The notes below the pieces were generated by a model. It worked only from the letters and a program-made list of their open reading frames with translations, was not told the origin of the DNA and ran no database searches. Below, one piece after another: positions 17,627-25,982 of a DNA stretch of 64,000 bases. Each line of letters starts with the position of its first letter. The first letter of the stretch is position 1. Origin of the DNA: an uncultured Duncaniella sp. (GTDB taxonomy: Bacteria > Bacteroidota > Bacteroidia > Bacteroidales > Muribaculaceae); NCBI GenBank assembly GCA_910578515.1, contig CAJTQR010000001.1, positions 880,583-944,582 on the forward strand, in the 5' to 3' direction. The position numbers and the translations under genes are program-made.

Positions 17627-20059
17627 ATGAAAGTATTAAAATTTGGCGGGACATCCGTAGGTTCCGCAACCGGTATCCGGAATCTCAAGCGTATAGTGGA
17701 AGGGCTAAGTCGCCCCTCAGTAGTAGTGGTCAGCGCCTTAGGTGGCATAACAGACCTCCTAATCACAACAGCACACACAGCTGCCACAGGCAATGAGGCT
17801 TACAAGGAATTGCTACAAGCCATCATAACACGCCATCATGAGATGGTGGACGAAGTCATTACCGACAATCCCGAAAGTCTGAAGCTCGAACTCGATTCCC
17901 TGCTCTCGGAACTTTCGTCAATATACCAGGGTGTATATCTTATCCGTGACCTTAGCCCCAAATCGCTGGCTGCTATCGCCAGCTACGGCGAACGTCTGAG
18001 CAGCCGCATTGTGTCACGCTTGATTCCAGGCAGTATACTGCACGATGCACGCAATTTCATCAAAACCGAACGCAAACATGGAAAATCTGTCCTCGACAGC
18101 GACCTGACACGTCAGCTGGTATGCGAGGAGTTTTCCGGTCCACAATATTCCGATGCCATCAATGTGGTGCCGGGCTTCATTAGTACCGATAAGGAATCAG
18201 GCGAAGTGACCAATCTCGGCAGAGGTGGGAGCGACTACACCGCTTCAATCATTGCGGCAGCTCTCGATGCCGAAGCTTTGGAAATATGGACCGATGTGGA
18301 TGGTTTCATGACCGCCGACCCGAGGGTAATCCCTACCGCTTACACTATTAACTCTCTGAGCTACGTGGAAGCGATGGAGTTGTGCAACTTCGGAGCAAAA
18401 GTGGTCTACCCACCTACCATATACCCCGTATGTGTAAAAAACATTCCTATCCTTGTAAAGAATACATTCAATCCTGACGCAGCCGGCACTATAATCCGCG
18501 ACAAAATCGAAGATGATTGCAAACCCATCAAAGGTATCTCAAGCATCAGCGGCACCACACTTATCACAGTGACCGGTCTCTCGATGGTAGGTGTGATTGG
18601 TGTCAACCGCCGCATCTTCACAGCTCTTGCCGACAATGGCATCTCTGTGTTCATGGTCAGCCAGGCATCATCCGAGAACTCCACCTCAATCGGTGTGCGC
18701 GACGTTGACGCCGACGATGCCGTGAGAGTGCTTGACATGGAGTTTGCCAAAGAAATCAACACCGGAGCCATGTACCCGATGCATGCCGAAAGCGGGCTGG
18801 CAACTGTCGCTATCGTGGGTGAGAATATGAAACACACACCCGGTATAGCAGGAAAGCTCTTCGGCACTCTCGGTCGCAGCGGTATAAGCGTGATAGCTTG
18901 CGCTCAGGGAGCCAGCGAGACCAACATATCATTTGTCGTTGACGGTCAATTCCTCCGAAAATCCCTCAACGTGATTCACGACTCTTTCTTCCTCAGTGAA
19001 TACAAGGAGTTGAACCTCTTCGTATGCGGCACCGGCACCGTGGGTGGAATGCTTCTTGAACAAATCAAAAACCAGCAGGAGGAACTCATGCGCACCCATC
19101 GTCTGAAACTCAACGTGGTCGGCATCGCGTCAAGCCGCCGCGCCATATTCTCCCGCACCGGCATCGACCTCTCAAATTACCGCGAGCAGCTCGCCGAGGG
19201 TGAGGAGAGCAACGTGAAGCATCTGCGCGATGAGGTGATAGGCATGAATATTTTCAACAGTGTCTTCGTCGACTGCACCGCGAGCAAGGATGTGGCTGAA
19301 CTCTACCAGACTTTCCTCGACCATAACATATCAGTCGTGGCAGCCAACAAAGTGGCAGCCTCCAACTCCTACGAAAGTTACCGCCGCCTCAAGGAAACGG
19401 CTCTGCGCCGCGGAGTGAAATTCCTCTACGAGACAAACGTGGGAGCCGGTCTTCCAATCATCGGCACCATCAACGATCTCCGTTCCTCCGGCGACCGCAT
19501 ACTCAAAATTGAAGCTGTGCTCAGCGGCACCCTCAACTTTATTTTCAATGCAATCTCTGCTGAGACTCCATTCTCCGAAACTGTGCGTCTTGCCAAGGAA
19601 TATGGCTACAGCGAGCCCGACCCGCGCATCGACCTAAGCGGACAGGATGTGGTGAGAAAGCTCGTCATACTCACCCGCGAAGGTGGTTACAAAGCCGAGC
19701 AGGCTGATGTGGAGAAACATCTTTTCGTCCCGGAGGAGATGCTTACCGGCTCTATCGACGATTTCTGGAAACATCTTCCTGAACTTGATGCCGACTTTGA
19801 GGCTCGCCGCAAGGTACTGGAACAGGAAGGCAAACGATGGCGCTTTGTCGCAAAAATGGAGATGGGCAAGATGAGCGTATCGCTCCAGGCCGTTGACAGC
19901 CGTCACCCATTCTACGGTCTTGAAGGCTCCAACAACATTGTGCTCCTCACCACTGAGCGCTACAAGGAGTATCCCATGCTTATACAAGGATACGGTGCCG
20001 GTGCTGAAGTGACAGCGGCTGGAGTTTTCGCCAACATAATGTCAACAAGCAATAATTAA
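17627..20059 (+). CDS. thrA: Bifunctional aspartokinase I / homoserine dehydrogenase I
   Basis: 810 residues. The N-terminal aspartokinase begins MKVLKFGGTSVGSATGI and includes NLGRGGSDYTASI; two ACT-type segments follow (ITVTGLSMVGVIGV, VAIVGENMKHTPG). The C-terminal homoserine dehydrogenase has the NAD(P)-binding FVCGTGTVGG and the catalytic region VLSGTLNFIFNAIS. It performs the first and third steps of threonine synthesis and is usually inhibited by threonine through the ACT domains. First gene of thrA-apgM-thrC. Confidence 0.97.
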   Translation: MKVLKFGGTSVGSATGIRNLKRIVEGLSRPSVVVVSALGGITDLLITTAHTAATGNEAYKELLQAIITRHHEMVDEVITDNPESLKLELDSLLSELSSIYQGVYLIRDLSPKSLAAIASYGERLSSRIVSRLIPGSILHDARNFIKTERKHGKSVLDSDLTRQLVCEEFSGPQYSDAINVVPGFISTDKESGEVTNLGRGGSDYTASIIAAALDAEALEIWTDVDGFMTADPRVIPTAYTINSLSYVEAMELCNFGAKVVYPPTIYPVCVKNIPILVKNTFNPDAAGTIIRDKIEDDCKPIKGISSISGTTLITVTGLSMVGVIGVNRRIFTALADNGISVFMVSQASSENSTSIGVRDVDADDAVRVLDMEFAKEINTGAMYPMHAESGLATVAIVGENMKHTPGIAGKLFGTLGRSGISVIACAQGASETNISFVVDGQFLRKSLNVIHDSFFLSEYKELNLFVCGTGTVGGMLLEQIKNQQEELMRTHRLKLNVVGIASSRRAIFSRTGIDLSNYREQLAEGEESNVKHLRDEVIGMNIFNSVFVDCTASKDVAELYQTFLDHNISVVAANKVAASNSYESYRRLKETALRRGVKFLYETNVGAGLPIIGTINDLRSSGDRILKIEAVLSGTLNFIFNAISAETPFSETVRLAKEYGYSEPDPRIDLSGQDVVRKLVILTREGGYKAEQADVEKHLFVPEEMLTGSIDDFWKHLPELDADFEARRKVLEQEGKRWRFVAKMEMGKMSVSLQAVDSRHPFYGLEGSNNIVLLTTERYKEYPMLIQGYGAGAEVTAAGVFANIMSTSNN

Positions 20060-20071
20060 GGTAAAGCAGCT

Positions 20072-21307
20072 ATGAAACACATCATAATCCTCGGCGACGG
20101 GATGTCAGACCATCCAATCGCCCGGCTCGGCGGCAAAACTCCGCTTGAGGCTGCTTACACTCCTGCCATGGACCGTCTCGCACGCGAAGGTCGTTCCGGA
20201 CTCCTTGCCACTATCCCCGACGGATTCGCCCCGGGAAGCGAGGTTGCCAACACCGCCATACTCGGATATGACCTAAACGACGTATACGAGGGGCGCGGTC
20301 CCCTTGAGGCGGCAAGTATCGGATACGAGATGAGTCCCGACGACATGGCTATACGTTGCAACATCATCACCCTTGATGGGGAAGTTATAAAGAATCACCA
20401 TGGCGGTCACCTCACAACCGACGAAGGCAATCTGCTGATAAAATATCTCGACAGCCAACTCGGGTCCGACCGTGTGAAGTTCATCACCGGCATCCAGTAC
20501 CGTCACCTACTCGTGATTCGCGGGGGAAGCAAATATATAGAATGCGCTCCTCCCCACGACCATCCTGGCGAGCTGTGGAGACCTCTCATGGTAAAGCCTA
20601 TGCGGCAGACTGCCGATGAACCGGGCAGACTTTCACCTCAGGAGACAGCCGACCTCATCAACAATCTTATACTCCGCTCACAGCAGCTCCTCGCTGACCA
20701 TCCTTTCAACCTGGCTCGTCAGGCTGCCGGAAAACCGACTGCCAATTCCATCTGGCCTTGGAGCGGTGGATACCGTCCGCGCATGCTCACACTCCAGCAG
20801 AGCTATCCTCAAATCAAGAGCGGCACTGTAATCTCAGCCGTTGACCTCATTCGTGGCATCGGTCACTACGCCGGACTGCGCATAGAGATTGTTCCCGGAG
20901 CCACAGGTCTTGCCGACACCAACTACGAAGGAAAAGCCAAAGCCGCCATAGATGCCTTGCGCTCGGATGATTTCGTTTTTCTCCATGTGGAGGCTACCGA
21001 CGAGGCTGGTCACGATGGGGATATTGAGCTTAAGACCCGTGCCATAGAGTACCTCGACCACCGTATAGTCGCACCCCTGATTGCCGAAATCGAAAAATGG
21101 GACGAGCCCGTATGCGTAGCCCTCCTCCCCGACCATGCCACTCCGGTGGAAAAGCGCATACATGTGGGCGAACCCGTTCCTTTCACTATCTGGCACCGCG
21201 ACATCACTCCCGACTCGGTTGACTCGTATACGGAAGCCACATGCGCCCGTGGGTCATACGGATTGCTCAAGCTCAACCGCTTCATGGAGGAGTTCATGAA
21301 ATATTAA
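20072..21307 (+). CDS. apgM: ApgM-like phosphoglycerate-mutase family protein, probable homoserine kinase
   Basis: 411 residues of the alkaline-phosphatase superfamily, close to archaeal-type cofactor-independent phosphoglycerate mutase. IILGDGMSDHP holds the first metal-binding Asp, NTAILGYD the Thr/Ser nucleophile region, and HVEATDEAGHDGD plus LLPDHATP the remaining metal ligands. The gene starts 12 bp after thrA and precedes thrC. No thrB of the GHMP type is present, and this family has been proposed to be the homoserine kinase of such operons on genome context. The kinase role is inference; a plain mutase is the alternative. Confidence 0.85.
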   Translation: MKHIIILGDGMSDHPIARLGGKTPLEAAYTPAMDRLAREGRSGLLATIPDGFAPGSEVANTAILGYDLNDVYEGRGPLEAASIGYEMSPDDMAIRCNIITLDGEVIKNHHGGHLTTDEGNLLIKYLDSQLGSDRVKFITGIQYRHLLVIRGGSKYIECAPPHDHPGELWRPLMVKPMRQTADEPGRLSPQETADLINNLILRSQQLLADHPFNLARQAAGKPTANSIWPWSGGYRPRMLTLQQSYPQIKSGTVISAVDLIRGIGHYAGLRIEIVPGATGLADTNYEGKAKAAIDALRSDDFVFLHVEATDEAGHDGDIELKTRAIEYLDHRIVAPLIAEIEKWDEPVCVALLPDHATPVEKRIHVGEPVPFTIWHRDITPDSVDSYTEATCARGSYGLLKLNRFMEEFMKY

Positions 21308-21368
21308 TCCTCCACCAACTTCCATAGGTCACAATTTACTAACACATCTGACACCCCACACCCAAACA

Positions 21369-22673
21369 ATGAAATATTACAGCACCAACCATCATGCCCC
21401 GGCAGCCTCGCTCGAGGATGCAGTAGTGAAAGGACTCGCATCTGACCGTGGACTCTTCATGCCGGAACATATCGACCGTCTCCCCGACGAATTTTTTGAG
21501 AAAATCGGCACCATGTCGTTTCAGGAGATAGCCTGCCGCGTAGCCCAAGCGTTTTTCGGAGAAGATATACCACGCGAGGAGCTTGATAAAATCGTATGCG
21601 ACACCCTTTCGTTCGACTGCCCGGTAGTGGAGGTTGAACCTTCCATCTACTCCCTCGAACTATTTCATGGTCCCACCCTTGCATTCAAGGATGTTGGTGC
21701 CCGCTTCATGGCCCGTCTTCTCCAATATTTCATCAGCCGCAGCTCCGACGGTCGTGAGGTGAATGTACTCGTGGCAACAAGCGGCGACACCGGTTCGGCG
21801 GTTGCCAACGGTTTTCTCGGTGTGGAGGGGATACATGTCTATGTCCTCTACCCCAAGGGAAAGGTAAGCCCCATTCAGGAATGCCAATTCACCACACTTG
21901 GCAAGAACATCACCGCGATTGAAGTCGACGGAGTGTTTGACGACTGCCAGCGCCTGGTGAAATCAGCCTTTATGGACGCCGGACTGTGTGGCAAAATGAT
22001 GCTTACATCAGCCAACTCCATCAACGTGGCCCGCTTCCTGCCTCAAGCGTTCTACTACTTCAACGCCTATGCCCGCATGAAGGCACTGGGACAGGCTGAC
22101 CAACTCGTCATAAGTGTGCCGAGCGGCAATTTCGGCAATATCACTGCCGGTCTTTTCGCCCACCGCATGGGTCTGCCGGTCAAACGCTTCATTGCCGCAA
22201 ACAATGCCAACGACATCTTCTATCAATACCTCCTCTCAGGTGTCTATACTCCGAAGGCAAGTCGCCAGACCATAGCCAATGCCATGGACGTAGGCGACCC
22301 GAGCAATTTTGCCCGTATCCTTGACCTTTACGGCGCCGACCATGCCCGCATCACATCCCTAATCAGCGGCGCGACATATACCGACCCGCAGATTGCCGAA
22401 ACGATGAAACAATGCCATGACACCACCGGATACACTCTCGACCCCCACGGTGCATGCGGATATCGCGCTCTTAAGGAGCAACTGCGTCCCGGTGAGACAG
22501 GCGTATTCCTCGAGACCGCCCACCCTGCTAAATTCAAGGACACCGTTGAGCCCATCATCAACGGGGAGGTGACCATTCCACGCCGACTTGCCGCATTCAT
22601 GGAAGGTGAAAAGAAGTCAGTACCGATGTCTTCATCATTCTCCGACTTCAAGTCCTATCTCATGAGTCGCTGA
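21369..22673 (+). CDS. thrC: Threonine synthase
   Basis: 434 residues. The PLP-binding lysine is in PTLAFKDVGARF, followed by LVATSGDTGSAVANGF and VPSGNFGNITAG for cofactor phosphate binding. It converts O-phosphohomoserine to threonine, the last step of the pathway. It lies 61 bp after apgM and completes the operon. Confidence 0.97.
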   Translation: MKYYSTNHHAPAASLEDAVVKGLASDRGLFMPEHIDRLPDEFFEKIGTMSFQEIACRVAQAFFGEDIPREELDKIVCDTLSFDCPVVEVEPSIYSLELFHGPTLAFKDVGARFMARLLQYFISRSSDGREVNVLVATSGDTGSAVANGFLGVEGIHVYVLYPKGKVSPIQECQFTTLGKNITAIEVDGVFDDCQRLVKSAFMDAGLCGKMMLTSANSINVARFLPQAFYYFNAYARMKALGQADQLVISVPSGNFGNITAGLFAHRMGLPVKRFIAANNANDIFYQYLLSGVYTPKASRQTIANAMDVGDPSNFARILDLYGADHARITSLISGATYTDPQIAETMKQCHDTTGYTLDPHGACGYRALKEQLRPGETGVFLETAHPAKFKDTVEPIINGEVTIPRRLAAFMEGEKKSVPMSSSFSDFKSYLMSR

Positions 22674-22748
22674 AGATAAGCACCCCTCTCCTCTTCCATC
22701 TCTTTCAATCACTCTTTTCTCTCCACTAATCCCAATATTATTATCGCT

Positions 22749-23255
22749 ATGCAACCATACTGGTACGTATTGGTCAATGACTCCCAGATTGGACCATTGA
22801 ATTTTGAGGAAGTACGCGACCTCCACATAACCCCATCCACCATGGTGTGGCGCGAAGGTATGAGCCAATGGCTTCCTGCCATGCAAGTGCCTGAATTGTC
22901 ATCACTTTTCACCGGTGGTTTCAACACCACCCCTCCACCACCTCCGGGCTCAAACGATAATTCCTGCGGACAACAGCAATATTACTACAATCAGCCCCCC
23001 TACTACAACAACTACCACTCAGGCAAAGATAAGATTGTGGCAGGCATTCTCGCCATACTCCTCGGCTCCTTCGGCGCTCAGTATTTCTACCTCGGACGCT
23101 TCGGCGCCGGCATAATATGCATTATTCTCTCATTAATATCATGCGGAATATGGCCTCTGCTTATGCTCGCCCAGGGAATCATGATGCTCATCATGACACA
23201 GCAGGAATTTGACACCAAATACGTCTACTCCACCTCCTCCTTCCCTATCTTCTAA
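22749..23255 (+). CDS. GYF_2 and TM2 domain membrane protein
   Basis: 168 residues. The N-terminal half (YWYVLVNDSQIGPLNFEEV, MVWREGMSQWLPA) is a GYF_2 domain. A Pro/Tyr/Asn-rich linker follows, then a TM2 domain of two membrane helices (IVAGILAILLGSFGAQYFYLG and GIICIILSLISCGIWPLLM). Such proteins are common in Bacteroidetes; no defined biochemical role is known. It lies 75 bp after thrC, last plus-strand gene before the minus-strand accessory block. Confidence 0.8.
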   Translation: MQPYWYVLVNDSQIGPLNFEEVRDLHITPSTMVWREGMSQWLPAMQVPELSSLFTGGFNTTPPPPPGSNDNSCGQQQYYYNQPPYYNNYHSGKDKIVAGILAILLGSFGAQYFYLGRFGAGIICIILSLISCGIWPLLMLAQGIMMLIMTQQEFDTKYVYSTSSFPIF

Positions 23256-23285
23256 TTCCCCGCCGCCATCCATCAATAAACCGAC

Positions 23286-24755
23286 TCAACGTGTAAGCAC
23301 CAACACCTGAATCTTATTATATTCAAGGTCAGGCATTTGCGCACCCACTGGTGCACCGATATAGGTCGGGTCACAAATGATGAACTTTCGATTATCAATC
23401 GATATTGCATCTCCTGATACTTCCTCATTAAAACAAACAGCAGTTGCGAGATGACCTGGATAATAAATGAGGGCGACATCAAGGTCAAGAAAATCCCTGA
23501 CAAGGCGAGAGAAAAGTATGGCTCTATCTTCACAATCACAATAAGGATAATAGAGACTTTCCTCAGCAAAAAATGCACGGTCATGCCCCCATATTTTGTC
23601 ATCGTATTCATATACAAAACCAGTCTGCACCCAGTTGAGCAACTTGTTAGCAGCCATTTCTGCTGATAACCCATCTATTGATTTTTTTATAAAAGAGTAA
23701 ATTAAGGTTTTAGTCTTCTCTGCCAGTGGTGTGTTTGCATACATTGCCCATCTGGTCATTGGATTGCCATCAAGAGCGGACGTGGGATACTGATTATAGA
23801 ATTTTACAAGATTCTCTGGAACACAAGACTGAACATTCAAATCCGCATAGCGTTCTGATTTTATCTCACGATGAGTTGATAGATTTCCTCCAAGTTTTTG
23901 CTCAGAAAGTATCAGTAACGACAATGGCGATTCCCCATCAAATGCTGCATTGCATATACTCATTGAAATTGAATGTTCTCCGTATGGATAAAAATTTAAT
24001 CCGTCTAATAAAAAATATCCTTTGTCGTATATTTGATGTTTACTCCCATACAACATAACGAGTGTCTCCCCATCAACTCCTAACCTCATTTGATAACCTG
24101 ACTGACAAAACATAAATGCCATAAGTAATGTTGCACCGTTGAGGTTTGAGCAATAATTTTTGCTTAATACATCAAGAAACGCCAAATAAGCCCAATCGCA
24201 AAGATTATGACGGATTCTCATTTCAAGGCAATCTCTTAAAGCATTATTCATTTCAGCAGAGCACAACTTATCCCATCCATTTGAAATTGATTTTGGTGAG
24301 CAATCTGCTACCTTGATATTTGCCACCTCCGGCATCCGAACTTTACATGTATTACCATAAAAACCAAATGAAAAATACTTCTCATCAGGATTTGATTGCT
24401 CTTTTATCGGTCCAATCGGTTTTGGTTGAGGTGTATTCTCAATAGGTTTAACGTTAATGGGATGAATTACTATAGGAGTTCTATCCTTTCCCTTGTGATA
24501 TGGTTTAGGAGGAACTGGATTCTCATCCTTAGGTATAGGAATCGGAACATTTCCATCATACCAATCCCATGCCGTCAGCAAAAACTGCGCATACCTTTTA
24601 TTACAGTCATCCCGAAATGAGGAATATTCTGTTTTAACTTCATCCTTAAATTGGGCATACTTTTCATGCATGGTTTGCTGCCCATGACCTACAAATACCA
24701 TACTTGAGCAAATTATCAAGAGTAGGTATCGCAATATATTTAACGGTTGTGACAT
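23286..24755 (-). CDS. Secreted transglutaminase-like (papain-fold) protein, last gene of the caspase operon
   Basis: 489 residues with a signal peptide ending VGHGQQ. A coil-like and Pro-rich stretch (to about residue 120) precedes the main body. The C-terminal 90 residues show a transglutaminase-like triad: Cys408 in YCDCEDRA, His435 in YYPGHLATAV and Asp462 in ICDPTYIG. Enzymes of this fold act as cysteine proteases or amide-forming enzymes; the substrate is unknown. Its start overlaps the AbiGi-like gene by 16 bp, so it should be translated with it. Its AT-rich codon use differs from the neighbouring thr genes. Confidence 0.75.
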   Translation of the reverse strand: MSQPLNILRYLLLIICSSMVFVGHGQQTMHEKYAQFKDEVKTEYSSFRDDCNKRYAQFLLTAWDWYDGNVPIPIPKDENPVPPKPYHKGKDRTPIVIHPINVKPIENTPQPKPIGPIKEQSNPDEKYFSFGFYGNTCKVRMPEVANIKVADCSPKSISNGWDKLCSAEMNNALRDCLEMRIRHNLCDWAYLAFLDVLSKNYCSNLNGATLLMAFMFCQSGYQMRLGVDGETLVMLYGSKHQIYDKGYFLLDGLNFYPYGEHSISMSICNAAFDGESPLSLLILSEQKLGGNLSTHREIKSERYADLNVQSCVPENLVKFYNQYPTSALDGNPMTRWAMYANTPLAEKTKTLIYSFIKKSIDGLSAEMAANKLLNWVQTGFVYEYDDKIWGHDRAFFAEESLYYPYCDCEDRAILFSRLVRDFLDLDVALIYYPGHLATAVCFNEEVSGDAISIDNRKFIICDPTYIGAPVGAQMPDLEYNKIQVLVLTR

Positions 24756-25468
24756 ACCCCTATAATATCTTCCTTTATTTGTTTATACGACAAGAATATT
24801 ATATTTTTATAGTTACTATATTCCCTCACAAGTCCACGGATTCTATCTCTTTGATTTAAAGATGATATTAGAATATAGACAATCTGATTTGATTCAAAAC
24901 GGAGAGTTAACTCTGGAACTATAGAACTACCTTTATTAAGTTGTTTGAATTCTACATATTGACTTGAATGTAGAAAAGGTCTGATACCCAAATCATGAAG
25001 TTCATTATAAGTCGGGACATATCTGATTTCTTTCTCATCATAGAATCGATATGATTTGAATTTATATTTTTTCAAATCCCCTTGATAATTTTTTATTGTA
25101 GATAGGATACTCCATATTAGGATATCTTCATCCGTCCAATCCTCTTTAAAAAGTCTGTCCCGATGTCTCATTAATTCTATTAGAGATGGAGAATGTTCTG
25201 TTTGATACCATACAGGCGTAAATCCAGCCTTTTGCGCCCATTCTCTCTTAATTCCTATCGTATACATTCCATATTTTCCTATATAGTCTCCCATTTCTGA
25301 CAATGGGATATCACAAAATGATAACATTGGGAAAGCAATTTGGATATTTGAACTTTTCCAATGTATATCTTCAAGGCTATAAGAACATTTAAAACACTTT
25401 TCTGTTAGGATTGCCTTTAATCCTTTAAAGTCCGTTTGATGCCAAATTATATTAGAGCTAAGTCCCAT
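24740..25468 (-). CDS. AbiGi-like protein (abortive-infection antitoxin family)
   Basis: 242 residues, no signal peptide. It opens with IIWHQTDFKGLKAILTEK and has FPMLSFCDIPLSEMGDYIGKYG and YTIGIKREWAQKAGFTPV, the pattern I associate with the AbiGi family, with a general likeness to DUF2971-type proteins. In classical AbiG this protein is paired with the AbiGii nucleotidyltransferase, and no AbiGii is beside it. It overlaps the L,D-transpeptidase gene by 11 bp and the transglutaminase-like gene by 16 bp. It is the only member of the operon predicted to be cytoplasmic. Confidence 0.65.
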   Translation of the reverse strand: MGLSSNIIWHQTDFKGLKAILTEKCFKCSYSLEDIHWKSSNIQIAFPMLSFCDIPLSEMGDYIGKYGMYTIGIKREWAQKAGFTPVWYQTEHSPSLIELMRHRDRLFKEDWTDEDILIWSILSTIKNYQGDLKKYKFKSYRFYDEKEIRYVPTYNELHDLGIRPFLHSSQYVEFKQLNKGSSIVPELTLRFESNQIVYILISSLNQRDRIRGLVREYSNYKNIIFLSYKQIKEDIIGVCHNR

Positions 25469-25982
25469 TTTGTTGATTCGTTTGCTTATTTTCTAAATCA
25501 GGATGAATAATAACTGGCATTCCTATCCACACAAGAGGCATCAAACGGATAAGATCTTCATTGCTTAATCTTATACATCCTTCGCTCGCTCTAGTTCCAA
25601 TCGATTCAGGAAAGCAGGTACCGTGTATTCCAATTGTAGACCATAAAGGAGTCTTAATTCTAATGAACCATGGTCCATATGCGCCAATTCTAACTCCGTT
25701 TCCATCCTTAAAATCATGTTTCCATTTTTTTGAATCCTGTACTTGCGAAATTGTAAATTTTCCTTCTGGAGTTCTATTATCTCCAATTTGCTCTTTGTCT
25801 CCCTTGTTTAATCCAACACATACAGGCGCACAAAATATCGTATCAGTCTCAGAGATGACCATTAAGCGTAAACTTGTTTTGTCGATTGATATGATAGTAT
25901 CCGCTCTTGTATCATAGACTCCAAACATGATACACAAGAAAAGTGCTATATACACAGTTAATATAGATGCCAACTTTTCCAT
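25458..25982 (-). CDS. L,D-transpeptidase (YkuD family), exported
   Basis: 174 residues with a signal peptide or anchor (residues 1-27). The YkuD catalytic motif is complete: His120 in IGIHG and Cys136 in SEGCIRLSNED. The family cross-links peptidoglycan 3-3 or attaches proteins to it, acting in the periplasm. It starts 25 bp inside the caspase-like gene and ends inside the AbiGi-like gene, a tight coupling that suggests joint function. It is shorter than many YkuD proteins and carries no LysM domain. Confidence 0.85.
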   Translation of the reverse strand: MEKLASILTVYIALFLCIMFGVYDTRADTIISIDKTSLRLMVISETDTIFCAPVCVGLNKGDKEQIGDNRTPEGKFTISQVQDSKKWKHDFKDGNGVRIGAYGPWFIRIKTPLWSTIGIHGTCFPESIGTRASEGCIRLSNEDLIRLMPLVWIGMPVIIHPDLENKQTNQQNGT

